NCBI RefSeq assembly: GCF_001559795.1 | Contig: NZ_LOHY01000079.1 | Span: forward strand, 49,006-113,005 | Direction: 5' to 3' | DNA length: 64,000 bases | DNA from: Pseudostreptobacillus hongkongensis | Lineage (GTDB): Bacteria; Fusobacteriota; Fusobacteriia; Fusobacteriales; Leptotrichiaceae | Shown: positions 34,414-40,917 of the stretch, piece by piece | How positions within the stretch are numbered: position 1 is the stretch's first letter | Layout of the letters: each line of letters opens with the position of its first letter | Position numbers and translations under genes: made by a program | The notes under the pieces: model-generated | The model's input: the letters and a program-made list of their open reading frames with translations, nothing else | Databases searched by the model: none | What the model was told of the DNA's origin: nothing

Positions 34414-34503
34414 CTACATTCCTATATTATACATTATAGCATATGTTAAAATACCTGTAAAGTCCGAATTTAGTCCGATTTTAGTCCAGAAAAAAAAGGA
34501 CAT
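34414..34503 (-). CDS. 29-residue peptide overlapping the late promoter
   Basis: ATG at 34503 with an excellent AAAGGAG site, 45 bp after the integrase stop. Begins MSFFFWTKIGLNSDFTG and ends at TAG 34414. It is read through the three GGACT repeats and both promoter boxes, so the coding sequence could be incidental. It may be a leader peptide. Unrecognised. Confidence 0.4.
   Translation of the reverse strand: MSFFFWTKIGLNSDFTGILTYAIMYNIGM
34433..34461 (-). promoter_or_regulatory. Putative late promoter
   Basis: Minus strand TTTACA - 17 bp - TATAAT, about 50 bp upstream of the terminator at 34356-34380 and about 100 bp upstream of the small terminase gene. It is the only good promoter seen ahead of the late operon. 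Confidence 0.7.
34462..34487 (-). repeat. Three 11-bp direct repeats upstream of the late promoter
   Basis: On the minus strand GGACTAAAATC, GGACTAAATTC, then GGACTTTACA running into the -35 box. GTCC on the plus strand occurs at 34462, 34473 and 34484, exactly 11 bp apart, about one helical turn. This is the layout of an activator binding array; the ArpU-like protein encoded at 52360 is a candidate ligand. Confidence 0.7.
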
Positions 34504-34548
34504 ATTACATCTCCTTTCTTAATTATAATTAATTATGTCAACTATTTT

Positions 34549-35574
34549 CTACAATAAATCAATAGCCTGTTTTAACTGCTCAAGATCTTTATGAGTATAT
34601 ACCTTTTCTGTCATTTCATAATTGCTATGACCTATTAATCTCTTAATCGATGTTACATTAGCTTCTGCATTACTTAACAATGTGGCAAATGTATGACGAG
34701 TATCATGTATTGTATGTTCCATTCCCAATTCATTCAAAATAAAATTAAACTGACTACTATACACAGAATAGCTCATTTTACCACCACCACGCTTTGAATT
34801 GATTAGATAAGCATTTTCTATACCTTGATTAATTCTTCTAACAATTAGAGGTAATATTTTTTGATTTAGAGGTATTATTCTATCTTTACCTGCCTCTGTT
34901 TTACTACCACCTTTCAAATATGCATCTTCAAGATTTATATCACTTACTTTAAGGTTTAATAATTCACCTATTCTCAAACCTGTATATATTAAAATAAGTA
35001 CCGTATCAACATAATCTATTTTCCCAACATGTTCCCACAGTGTATTTATTTCTTCTTTAGTAAATATTTTACGTTCTAACTTAGTTACTTTCTTCCCTAT
35101 TTCAACAAACTTACTATAATCTTTACTGACTATATCATACTTCATAGCATAAGTATATAACTGATTATAAAGTACTTTAGTTAATCTCTTACTTGCCCAG
35201 CTATCACCTATACTATCAATAACTTGTTGTAAGTGATTCAACTTTATACTTCTAAAAGTCATACCGTGCAACTTCTTAGATTTATTAAAGCTAGTTTTAT
35301 AATTCCTAATAGCTGAATCACTAAGTTCCGTATACTTCTTAAAACTCCATTTATCATACACTTCTTTAAACGTCAAATCATTATCAATATTATATGGTGT
35401 ATCAATATAATCTGTTAAAAATTTAGTTGCTTCTTTTGCTGTTGAGAAATAACCTAGATATTTGTTAATCTGTTTTCCCTCTAAAGTCCAACCGACGGTC
35501 ACTACAACCGCATAAGGTTTTCTTCTTTTTCCAGACAATTTTTTAACACAGCCAGTTCCGTTTGCTCTTCTCAT
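34549..35574 (-). CDS. int: Tyrosine integrase
   Basis: 341 residues. The N-terminal arm-binding AP2-like domain contains KPYAVVVTVGWTLEGKQ and YLGYFSTAKEATKFL; the SAM-like core-binding domain is at about 60-160; the catalytic domain has TGLRIGELLNLK (Arg), HTIHDTRHTFATLL (His-x-x-Arg), GHSNYEMTEKVYTH (His and Tyr nucleophile). It catalyses integration and excision between attP and attB. It follows the DUF3800 gene by 15 bp and is probably co-transcribed with it. Unusually, it is not next to either att site (about 27 kb from attL and 17 kb from attR). Confidence 0.95.
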   Translation of the reverse strand: MRRANGTGCVKKLSGKRRKPYAVVVTVGWTLEGKQINKYLGYFSTAKEATKFLTDYIDTPYNIDNDLTFKEVYDKWSFKKYTELSDSAIRNYKTSFNKSKKLHGMTFRSIKLNHLQQVIDSIGDSWASKRLTKVLYNQLYTYAMKYDIVSKDYSKFVEIGKKVTKLERKIFTKEEINTLWEHVGKIDYVDTVLILIYTGLRIGELLNLKVSDINLEDAYLKGGSKTEAGKDRIIPLNQKILPLIVRRINQGIENAYLINSKRGGGKMSYSVYSSQFNFILNELGMEHTIHDTRHTFATLLSNAEANVTSIKRLIGHSNYEMTEKVYTHKDLEQLKQAIDLL

Positions 35575-35589
35575 TTTCTTCTCCTATTA

Positions 35590-36327
35590 TTAAAAATCAT
35601 AATACTTTAATTGAGATGTATTAGTTCCTAAATGTTTTGCTTTTGGCAAATATTTTATATAGACTTTATTTTCAATAAAATCTATATGTTTATTATGTTT
35701 AAAACTTTTATATATTTTATTAGCTATCATGTCTGCTCCTCTAACCAAGGGTGAATTTGAGGAATCTACGTATTTTATATCAACTTTATCTAAGTTAGGA
35801 AATAATGGCATAATTCTGGTACCATATTCATAATTAAATTTACCATATTTAAATTCTTTAAGTATAGTTTCTTTAAAGCTATAATACCCACTTGTAGCTG
35901 TATTTCTTTCATCTAAAAACATATAAATATTTTTTACTTCATCAACATTTAGTTGACTTTTTAATTGTAAAATACAATTCTTTAATCCCATTTTATATGC
36001 ATAATCCAAAAATCTTTGTTTATGGAATTTGTTATTTCTTATTTCTTCTAAAACATCTTCTATATCTATAATACAACAAAATTTTATACAATCATTAAAG
36101 TAATCAAAAATTCTATTAACGATTTTAGGATTTACATTACATCCTTTTAATTCTGTTTCTTTTGATACATTTAATCTTCTTTTTATTGATTTCTCAAAAT
36201 TAATAAAGTTATTTTTCTTTTTATCCTTAGTTTTTTTATCTAAAAATATTAATCCAGCATAAATATAAAATTTATCAGTTTTAATGTCAAAAACTCCTGA
36301 TTCATCAGAATATACATATATATCCAT
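35590..36327 (-). CDS. DUF3800 protein
   Basis: 245 residues with the DUF3800 layout: SDESGVF at the N-terminus (Asp-Glu), FYIYAGLIF, KETELKGCNV, YMFLDERN and, near the end, YVDSSNSPLVRGADMIANKI (the conserved Asp region). The conserved acidic residues suggest an RNase H-like metal-dependent nuclease fold (inferred). DUF3800 genes are common in phages and mobile elements and their biochemical role is not established. The ATG at 36327 has AAAGGAG and lies only about 15 bp after a strong terminator that ends a structured RNA, so expression needs read-through or RNA switching. Confidence 0.88.
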   Translation of the reverse strand: MDIYVYSDESGVFDIKTDKFYIYAGLIFLDKKTKDKKKNNFINFEKSIKRRLNVSKETELKGCNVNPKIVNRIFDYFNDCIKFCCIIDIEDVLEEIRNNKFHKQRFLDYAYKMGLKNCILQLKSQLNVDEVKNIYMFLDERNTATSGYYSFKETILKEFKYGKFNYEYGTRIMPLFPNLDKVDIKYVDSSNSPLVRGADMIANKIYKSFKHNKHIDFIENKVYIKYLPKAKHLGTNTSQLKYYDF

Positions 36328-36342
36328 TCTTCTCCTTTCAAA

Positions 36343-36516
36343 ACAAAAAAATAGACCTCACTAATTTAGCAAGGTCTATTATATATTTTAGTATTTAATC
36401 ACAAATACTTCCCATTATTTTTAATAATGGTCTTTACGGACGACGTACTTAACATACGCTTAAGTGCTCTACTCGTTACCCGTAAAACTTAGGTAGCAAT
36501 ACATTACTGTATCTAC
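36343..36516 (-). ncRNA. Structured ~175-nt RNA / leader upstream of DUF3800-int
   Basis: Bounded by a promoter (36523-36551) and an intrinsic terminator (AATAGACCT / AGGTCTATT then U7, 36344-36380). In 5' to 3' order the minus-strand RNA can form ATACA-gtaa-TGTAT; a long-range TTTACGG ... CCGTAAA stem enclosing ACTTAA-gcgtatg-TTAAGT; CCATTATT ... AATAATGG; AGTATTT-gtgatt-AAATACT; and the terminator. No open frame of note. It may be a stand-alone small RNA, a regulatory leader for DUF3800-int, or an RNA partner of the DUF3800 protein in the gene order of type III toxin-antitoxin loci. Only the structure and layout are seen; the role is inferred. Confidence 0.65.
36344..36380 (-). terminator. 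Terminator of the DUF3800 leader RNA
   Basis: 9-bp stem AATAGACCT / AGGTCTATT with a 13-nt loop that can itself pair (CTAA/TTAG), followed by seven T on the minus strand. It ends about 15 bp before the DUF3800 start codon. Confidence 0.88.
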
Positions 36517-36522
36517 ATTCAT

Positions 36523-36551
36523 AATATACCTTATTTTTTCTAAAAAATCAA
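36523..36551 (-). promoter_or_regulatory. Promoter of the DUF3800 leader RNA
   Basis: Minus strand TTGATT - 17 bp - TATATT. It is the only clear promoter ahead of DUF3800 and integrase. Confidence 0.65.
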
Positions 36552-36587
36552 GTTTTATTGTTAAAAATTATTTTCAATTACTGAAAA

Positions 36588-36841
36588 TTACACTTTTATT
36601 ACAGAAAGTGTAATGTCTGTAACCTGTATAAACAGATGGCTAGATACATTTTCTTACAAACATTACAGAATTTTTGCTATTCTTTTATATTTTATATTCT
36701 ATATATATTATATTATTACTTAAATTATTCTATTTATTAAAAAAAAGTGTAATATTGTAAGAAAGTATATTATAACCTGCATAAATACTGACTCCGTGGA
36801 CATTACAGTTTTAAAATAAAAGTGTAATGTTTTGTAAGAAA
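36588..36841. repeat. Noncoding region with repeated GTGTAAT/TGTAAGAAA words
   Basis: No gene is seen between 36552 and 36966. A composite word, GTGTAAT followed by (T)TGTAAGAAA, occurs at 36744-36764 and 36819-36841, with partial copies at 36605-36622 (GTGTAATGTCTGTAA) and inverted at 36650-36668 (TTTCTTACAAACATTACAG). Further CATTACAG and ACACTTT half-sites lie at 36801 and 36590. The ordered repeats resemble protein-binding iterons. Candidates are a replication origin, integrase/excisionase sites or a second operator region. Confidence 0.6.
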
Positions 36842-36966
36842 ATTGCCACCGAGCTAGTGTTTATGCTGTGTACAGAGATTTCAAGTCTGTAAGAATTAAG
36901 GTTATGTTAATCACTTTTTAATAAATGTTTCACAACTTATGAAAAATTTTTTCATACTCTAAACAA

Positions 36967-37356
36967 TCATTTTTGTGCATCATAAAAACTGAAAATCACA
37001 TAATTAAGAATAGATTTTTTTTCGTTTTTAAGTACCCCAAAACACTGCTCATAAACTGCTGTTATAACATCTATTTTTGCTTTGATATCCTCTTCTATCT
37101 CTACCTTGGGGGGGGGGGTGATAAACATAGTGTTTATGCGGTTTTGCGTGTGTTTGTCTTCAACAAAATAACTGACATTTACTCCTAAAATTTTTGCCAA
37201 ATCAGTTAATCTTTCTATCGGAATATTAGTAACTGTTCCGTTTTCATATTTTGCTATAGCTGAATGATATACTCCTGCTAACTCTCCTAATTGTTGTAAG
37301 GTATATCCCTTTTCCTTTCTTAGATTTTTAATTTTAACACCTATATCATTTTTCAT
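36967..37356 (-). CDS. Phage repressor (XRE/CI-like HTH) with a C11 tract
   Basis: 129 residues. Residues 1-65 are a classical XRE helix-turn-helix: KIKNLRKEKGYTLQQLGELA then GVYHSAIAKYENGTV. There is no S24/LexA autoprotease domain, so RecA-triggered self-cleavage is not expected. A linker (residues 70-85) is encoded by an 11-C run giving ITPPPKVE; one base less ends the protein almost at once, one more ends it after about 20 residues. Both lose the last 45 residues while keeping the HTH. AGGAGTG precedes the ATG. The divergent intergenic region carries eight copies of its likely operator. Confidence 0.88.
   Translation of the reverse strand: MKNDIGVKIKNLRKEKGYTLQQLGELAGVYHSAIAKYENGTVTNIPIERLTDLAKILGVNVSYFVEDKHTQNRINTMFITPPPKVEIEEDIKAKIDVITAVYEQCFGVLKNEKKSILNYVIFSFYDAQK
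37108..37118 (-). repeat. C11 homopolymer inside the repressor gene
   Basis: Eleven consecutive G on the plus strand (C11 in the gene), in an otherwise AT-rich region. The length is in the range where slipped-strand mispairing is frequent in phase-variable genes. In this sequence the frame is ON. Confidence 0.95.
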
Positions 37357-37385
37357 AAATAAATCACTCCTAAAAATTATAAATA

Positions 37386-37580
37386 TATCATTTTGAAATA
37401 TCTTATATCAAAATTAATATATCATTTTAAAATACTTTATATCAAAATAGATAAACAATTTATATCAAAATGATATTTTTTATGTCATTTTGATAAATAA
37501 ATTATACCTTGTAAATGTAAAAAAATCAATCATTTTGATATATTTTATATTAAAATATTATTTTTTTTATCAAAATTACC
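37386..37580. promoter_or_regulatory. Operator array between repressor and early genes
   Basis: At least eight copies of a 13-bp palindromic word TATCATTTTGATA (or its complement) within 195 bp: 37386, 37406, 37420, 37440, 37463 (perfect TATCAAAATGATA), 37483, 37528 and 37568. Copies differ by one to three bases, mostly in one half. They cover the likely start of repressor transcription and reach the -35 box of the early promoter, so the CI-like repressor is the obvious ligand, with autoregulation possible. The copy number is high compared with the three sites of lambda OR. Confidence 0.8.
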
Positions 37581-37609
37581 TTGACAAGGTAAAAATGATA
37601 TGTTATACT
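37581..37609 (+). promoter_or_regulatory. Early (PR-like) promoter
   Basis: TTGACA - 17 bp - TATACT, with a perfect -35 box. The last operator copy abuts the -35 box and a TGATA half-site lies in the spacer. It drives the rightward early operon starting at 37643. Confidence 0.88.
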
Positions 37610-37642
37610 ACTAGTGAAGATAGAGAAAGTGAGTTGATTAAA

Positions 37643-37882
37643 ATGTTAGAAATGAAAAAAATAAAATTAAATATGGATGGTTGGGGTAATGTGCCTATAT
37701 TAATAATAGATGATGTATTATATGTGAGTTTCAAATATTTAACTAAAACAGCCTTATTTAATTTAGATGATTTAAAATGGATAGCTAAATTAAGTGATTG
37801 GGTAGAACTTAATTATTTTGACAAAGAACACAAAGCTATATCAAATGCTATTAGGAGAGTATATAATGAATATCAAAAATAA
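37643..37882 (+). CDS. First early gene, 79-residue unknown
   Basis: ATG at 37643, beginning MLEMKKIKLNMDGWGNV; the upstream in-frame codons lie in the promoter and cannot be used. The short alpha/beta sequence contains VPILIIDDVLYVSFKYL and ends NAIRRVYNEYQK. First gene after the early promoter, the position of Cro/antirepressor-type genes, but no HTH is visible. Overlaps the next gene by 17 bp. Confidence 0.65.
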   Translation: MLEMKKIKLNMDGWGNVPILIIDDVLYVSFKYLTKTALFNLDDLKWIAKLSDWVELNYFDKEHKAISNAIRRVYNEYQK

Positions 37883-38129
37883 CAGATTAACTAGACCACA
37901 ATTAAAGAAAGTACTTAAAGATGAAAATACTATATTATATTTAGTATCTGATTCTTACACTAACTTCCGTGGTAAACGGCTTGCAACTATTGAAGAAAAA
38001 AAGAAAATATTAGATTATTTAAAATTTCATCCTAAAATGGTAACTTGCTATGAACTATATAAATTAGATGTAGCAAATCAACAATTTTATACTTTTGAAA
38101 CTAACATTGAATTTAATCATATTAATTAA
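37866..38129 (+). CDS. 87-residue early protein, unknown
   Basis: ATG at 37866 behind AGGAGAG; the frame to 37818 is less likely. Begins MNIKNNRLTRPQLKKVLKDE and contains YLVSDSYTNFRGKRLATIEE. Basic N-terminus, no known motif. Lies in the early operon between the first gene and the HTH gene. Confidence 0.65.
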   Translation: MNIKNNRLTRPQLKKVLKDENTILYLVSDSYTNFRGKRLATIEEKKKILDYLKFHPKMVTCYELYKLDVANQQFYTFETNIEFNHIN

Positions 38130-38147
38130 AGAAAGGAAGTGATTCGT

Positions 38148-38450
38148 ATGTTAAATAAAAATAAAATTTTAGCACTTATTATTGAAAATGGTTTATCAAG
38201 AGAATCAGTAGCTAAAGAATTAGATATATCATATATCAGTTTTAATAGAAAGTTAAATTCTAATTCTTTCAAAAAAACTGAATTAGAATTTTTAAAAAAT
38301 CTTTTAAAAGTTGATAATACAGATATTTTTTTTGAAAACGATTTACCTTGTAAAGGTAAAAATATGTCACCAATTACCTTAAACCCACAAGAAGATGAGA
38401 TGACAGACCAAGAAGCAATGGACTATTTATTTGGAAGAAAGAAAGGATAG
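38148..38450 (+). CDS. Small HTH regulator (Cro-like candidate)
   Basis: 100 residues from ATG 38148 (AAAGGAAG site). Residues 8-40 (LALIIENGLSRESVAKELDI then SYISFNRKLN) form a Cro-like helix-turn-helix, followed by KTELEFLKNLLKV. The C-terminus is acidic (QEDEMTDQEAMDYLFG). In the early operon a Cro-type regulator is expected to turn down the repressor or early promoter; which operator it binds is not shown. Confidence 0.7.
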   Translation: MLNKNKILALIIENGLSRESVAKELDISYISFNRKLNSNSFKKTELEFLKNLLKVDNTDIFFENDLPCKGKNMSPITLNPQEDEMTDQEAMDYLFGRKKG

Positions 38451-38454
38451 ATAA

Positions 38455-38640
38455 ATGTATATAAACAAAGATGAAGAACTAGAAAAATATTACAATTATA
38501 AATTGAAACAAGAAAAAAATGAACAAGAAACAAAGGAATTAAAATTTGAAAAGTTGGAAGCTGCTATATCATTATTAAAAATTGAAATTCTTACATTAAG
38601 AGAAAAAGTAGATAGCTTGCACCTATCTACTTCAAAATAA
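38455..38640 (+). CDS. 61-residue coiled-coil protein
   Basis: ATG 38455, with a GAAAGGATAG region upstream. Almost entirely Glu/Lys-rich heptad-like helix ending in LREKVDSLHLSTSK. Unrecognised; same strand as the HTH gene, 4 bp after it. Confidence 0.6.
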   Translation: MYINKDEELEKYYNYKLKQEKNEQETKELKFEKLEAAISLLKIEILTLREKVDSLHLSTSK

Positions 38641-38642
38641 AA

Positions 38643-38801
38643 TTAACATCTTTTAAATTGAGTTATCAATTTTAAAAGTTCTGTTTGTTGCTTAATTATA
38701 TCAATTAAGATTTCTTTATCCACATTTTCTGAAACACTTAATTGATTGAGTTTAGTTTGAATTTCATTAAAATGTTTTTCTAAAACTTCTAAACTTATCA
38801 T
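38643..38801 (-). CDS. 52-residue minus-strand helical protein
   Basis: ATG at 38801 behind a perfect AGGAGG site. A TATAAT box lies 20 bp further up with a weak -35. Begins MISLEVLEKHFNEIQTKLNQ; helical and amphipathic. It is opposite to the surrounding early genes and tail to tail with the 61-residue gene, so it may be expressed in the lysogen. Function unknown. Confidence 0.65.
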   Translation of the reverse strand: MISLEVLEKHFNEIQTKLNQLSVSENVDKEILIDIIKQQTELLKLITQFKRC

Positions 38802-38861
38802 AATATATCACCTCCTGATATATTATACCTTAACAAACAGATATATTAAGAAAAAAAAATT

Positions 38862-38933
38862 CTTGCACTCATAACGTTGCCGTGATTTCATTTAACCTCC
38901 GTATATAATTTTTCTTGGTGTTGTGGGTGCAAG
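38862..38933 (+). other. Stem-closed leader element before the 78-residue gene
   Basis: TCTTGCAC (38862-38869) can pair with GTGCAAGA (38926-38933), enclosing about 56 nt, directly upstream of the AAAGGAAA ribosome binding site of the next gene. It may be a regulatory leader or an RNA element. No promoter of good quality is seen. Evidence is only the 8-bp inverted repeat. Confidence 0.35.
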
Positions 38934-38958
38934 ATTTAAAAAGAAAGGAAATTTTAAA

Positions 38959-39195
38959 ATGATGAAAGAAAAAGAAGAGTTAAAAACTCCAGAAATAGAT
39001 GAAGAATATTTATATACAATAGATAATTGTAAGAAAGATTTAGATAAATTCATTAAAAGTTTAAATTTAAAAGAAGATGAAACATATATGATTGAATTTT
39101 ATGTTGAAAAATATGTAGCCTCTATTTTCTTAGCAATGAAAAATAAAGAAAATAAAAAACTAGATGCTATAAAGCAACTAGTCAATGAATTATAA
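38959..39195 (+). CDS. 78-residue acidic early protein
   Basis: Starts at the paired ATGs 38959/38962 behind AAAGGAAA; the longer GTG frame from 38923 overlaps the inverted repeat and is unlikely. Contains EYLYTIDNCKKDLDKFIKSL and ETYMIEFYVEKYVASIFL. Unknown; overlaps the end of the minus-strand gene by 6 bp. Confidence 0.6.
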   Translation: MMKEKEELKTPEIDEEYLYTIDNCKKDLDKFIKSLNLKEDETYMIEFYVEKYVASIFLAMKNKENKKLDAIKQLVNEL

Positions 39196-39579
39196 CCCTA
39201 ATAATTTTTTGAAAAGGTTAGTTACAAATAAAAGAATATTATCCACTCTTTTATCATAAATGTGTTGTTTATTATATTCATAGTAATATTTACCATATTT
39301 TGTTAAAGATAATTTATCAGAATATATGGGTGCACCTATTATGAATATACCATCTTTATCGATATTAGGTTTATGACCAACACATTCTCTTTTTAAAAGT
39401 GCTACTTTAACAGCATGTATTGGAGATTGATAATTTCTTTTAGTTAGAAATTCAACTCTAGTTTGTACAATTGCTTCATGAAGTTTTAAATCATTTATTA
39501 AAGAAGATATTGTAATAGGACCTTTATCATTGATTATTTTTAAAATTTTATAGTCATATGGATCTAATTCAAATGGCAT
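39190..39579 (-). CDS. Winged-helix-type DNA-binding protein
   Basis: 129 residues on the minus strand within the plus-strand early region. The N-terminal 55 residues (LDPYDYKILKIINDKG, PITISSLINDLKL, VQTRVEFLTKRN) look like a winged helix of the MarR/Lrp class. The C-terminus has LSLTKYGKYYYEYN and a hydrophobic, basic end. The start has AAAGGGGTGA. Its orientation suggests lysogenic expression and a control function. Confidence 0.65.
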   Translation of the reverse strand: MPFELDPYDYKILKIINDKGPITISSLINDLKLHEAIVQTRVEFLTKRNYQSPIHAVKVALLKRECVGHKPNIDKDGIFIIGAPIYSDKLSLTKYGKYYYEYNKQHIYDKRVDNILLFVTNLFKKLLGL

Positions 39580-39645
39580 AAAATCACCCCTTTTAATAAT
39601 ATATAAATATTATACTCCAAAAAATAAAGAAAGGAAATAATAATT

Positions 39646-39882
39646 ATGAAAATAAAACAAACATTAACCATTTCTGAAACAGCTGATTTTATGGGCTGTG
39701 GTGTTATGAAAGTTTCAATGGGTTTAAGAACTGGGAGTTTACCGTTTGGAACTGCAATTCCAAAAGAAAATGCACAAGGTACTACAACTTGGATATATCA
39801 TATACCAATTGTAAAAGTTGAAGAATACATGGGAATAAAGTACGAAGATTTTTTAAAAACTAAGGAGAATAATAATGAATAA
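39646..39882 (+). CDS. MerR-type/excisionase-like HTH protein
   Basis: 78 residues, with LTISETADFMGCGVMKVSMG followed by a wing (GAQ/GTTTW region, TTWIYHIPIVKVEEYMG), the HTH_17/excisionase pattern. Good AAAGGAAA site. It could be the Xis partner of the integrase or an early activator; it is not next to the integrase gene. Confidence 0.65.
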   Translation: MKIKQTLTISETADFMGCGVMKVSMGLRTGSLPFGTAIPKENAQGTTTWIYHIPIVKVEEYMGIKYEDFLKTKENNNE

Positions 39883-40150
39883 TAAATTAATACGTTTAGC
39901 TTCACCGTTAATAATGATGCAACTTGAGCAATTAAGTGAAAATTGTAAAAAATCTATTTTATATTCTGATTTCATGAATTATACAACAACTATTTCTAAA
40001 GATACAAGTAAAGAATATAAACAAGCTATAGAAAATATAATAATATATCTTAATTCTATAGGACTATTAAAATTATCCGTAAGTCCAAATGGAATGATTA
40101 TAGAAATGAAACCAGCAATACTCAAAGGAGGTTTTATATATGCTAACTAG
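39875..40150 (+). CDS. 91-residue early protein, unknown
   Basis: ATG 39875 behind AAGGAG, overlapping the HTH gene by 8 bp. Helical with LIMMQLEQLSENCKKSILY, then KQAIENIIIYLNSIGLLKLS; the overall pattern resembles a winged-helix replication accessory, but this is not certain. The end overlaps the next gene by 11 bp. Confidence 0.6.
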   Translation: MNNKLIRLASPLIMMQLEQLSENCKKSILYSDFMNYTTTISKDTSKEYKQAIENIIIYLNSIGLLKLSVSPNGMIIEMKPAILKGGFIYAN

Positions 40151-40322
40151 GTTTATGTTAGGAACTATCATTTTAACTTTAATCGTGGTTTTAGGTAGTT
40201 CAACACCTGTAGGTGTAGTTTTATGGATATTAGGTTTTATATCTTTATGTATATCAGTAGTTTTATTTTTAGGAACATTTGAAGAAGATCCTACTTTTAA
40301 ATATGGAAAGGGTAATAAGTGA
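40140..40322 (+). CDS. 60-residue membrane protein
   Basis: ATG 40140 behind GGAGG. Two hydrophobic segments (residues 4-25 and 27-48, including LGTIILTLIVVLGSS and VVLWILGFISLCISVVLFLG) predict a small two-span inner-membrane protein. Early phage proteins of this type may act in superinfection exclusion; unproven here. Ends overlapping the next start. Confidence 0.65.
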   Translation: MLTRFMLGTIILTLIVVLGSSTPVGVVLWILGFISLCISVVLFLGTFEEDPTFKYGKGNK

Positions 40323-40636
40323 AAAAAGAAAAAGATTTAGAAAATAAAATAAAAAAACATTTAGAAAAAAATGGACATTATCATTTTAAAGTTCACGGTA
40401 GCCTTTATATGAAATCTGGAATTCCTGACATAATAGCTTGTATTAATGGTCATTTTGTTGGAATTGAAGTTAAAAGACCAGATGGAAAAGGAATTACTAG
40501 TGATCTACAAAAAATTCATATAGCAAATATTAAAAAAAGTGGTGGGTATTCAGCCGTTATAAACAATTATGATGATTACTTACAATTTTACTCGACTGTT
40601 TGTAATCAATACTCAACTTCTAGTGATATTAGGTAA
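40319..40636 (+). CDS. VRR-NUC domain nuclease
   Basis: 105 residues starting at GTG 40319 (overlapping the previous stop). The VRR-NUC signature is clear: GIPDIIACINGHFVGIEVKR, then GKGITSDLQKIHIANIKKSG. These PD-(D/E)XK-type enzymes cut Holliday or branched DNA in phage replication modules. It stands before the SNF2-like helicase, a common pairing (VRR-NUC with SNF2). Confidence 0.92.
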   Translation: MKKEKDLENKIKKHLEKNGHYHFKVHGSLYMKSGIPDIIACINGHFVGIEVKRPDGKGITSDLQKIHIANIKKSGGYSAVINNYDDYLQFYSTVCNQYSTSSDIR

Positions 40637-40668
40637 GAATACCCATCAACATAAATAAAGGAGGTTTT

Positions 40669-40917
40669 ATGTCTTTTGAAGAATTTTTAAAAACAAAAAA
40701 ACATTATAAAGGTTTATACATACTTGATGAACATGGGAATAAACTAATTATGGAAAGTACAAATAACAATGGTTTAAAAACTACAGCTAGAGTAACAATA
40801 TACAACTCTGAAACAATGAGCATCAGTGAAAATAGTATATATTTTAGTAAGTATGATTTTTTAGTTTTATACAAACAAAAATTAATACCATTAAGCAGGT
40901 TTACTGATGTTGTATGA
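40669..40917 (+). CDS. 82-residue early protein, unknown
   Basis: ATG 40669 behind AAAGGAGG, beginning MSFEEFLKTKKHYKGLYILD. Small beta-rich protein with a C-terminal hydrophobic stretch (SKYDFLVLYKQKLIPL). Overlaps the helicase start by 11 bp. No family recognised. Confidence 0.6.
   Translation: MSFEEFLKTKKHYKGLYILDEHGNKLIMESTNNNGLKTTARVTIYNSETMSISENSIYFSKYDFLVLYKQKLIPLSRFTDVV

Noticed and set aside
36343..36516. Reading the DUF3800 leader as a T-box or a tRNA-like element
   Set aside because: No T-box sequence (TGG-ACC-GCG bulge region) and no cloverleaf with a plausible anticodon could be found.
36605..36841. The GTGTAAT/TGTAAG repeats as a CRISPR array
   Set aside because: Copies are short, unequally spaced and in both orientations, without uniform spacers; no cas genes are present.
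37490..37642. The upstream part of the first early frame as coding
   Set aside because: It overlaps the operator array and the early promoter, so the mRNA cannot include it; the start is at 37643.
38923..38958. GTG start of the 78-residue gene at 38923
   Set aside because: No ribosome binding site and it lies in the inverted repeat; the ATG at 38959 has AAAGGAAA.
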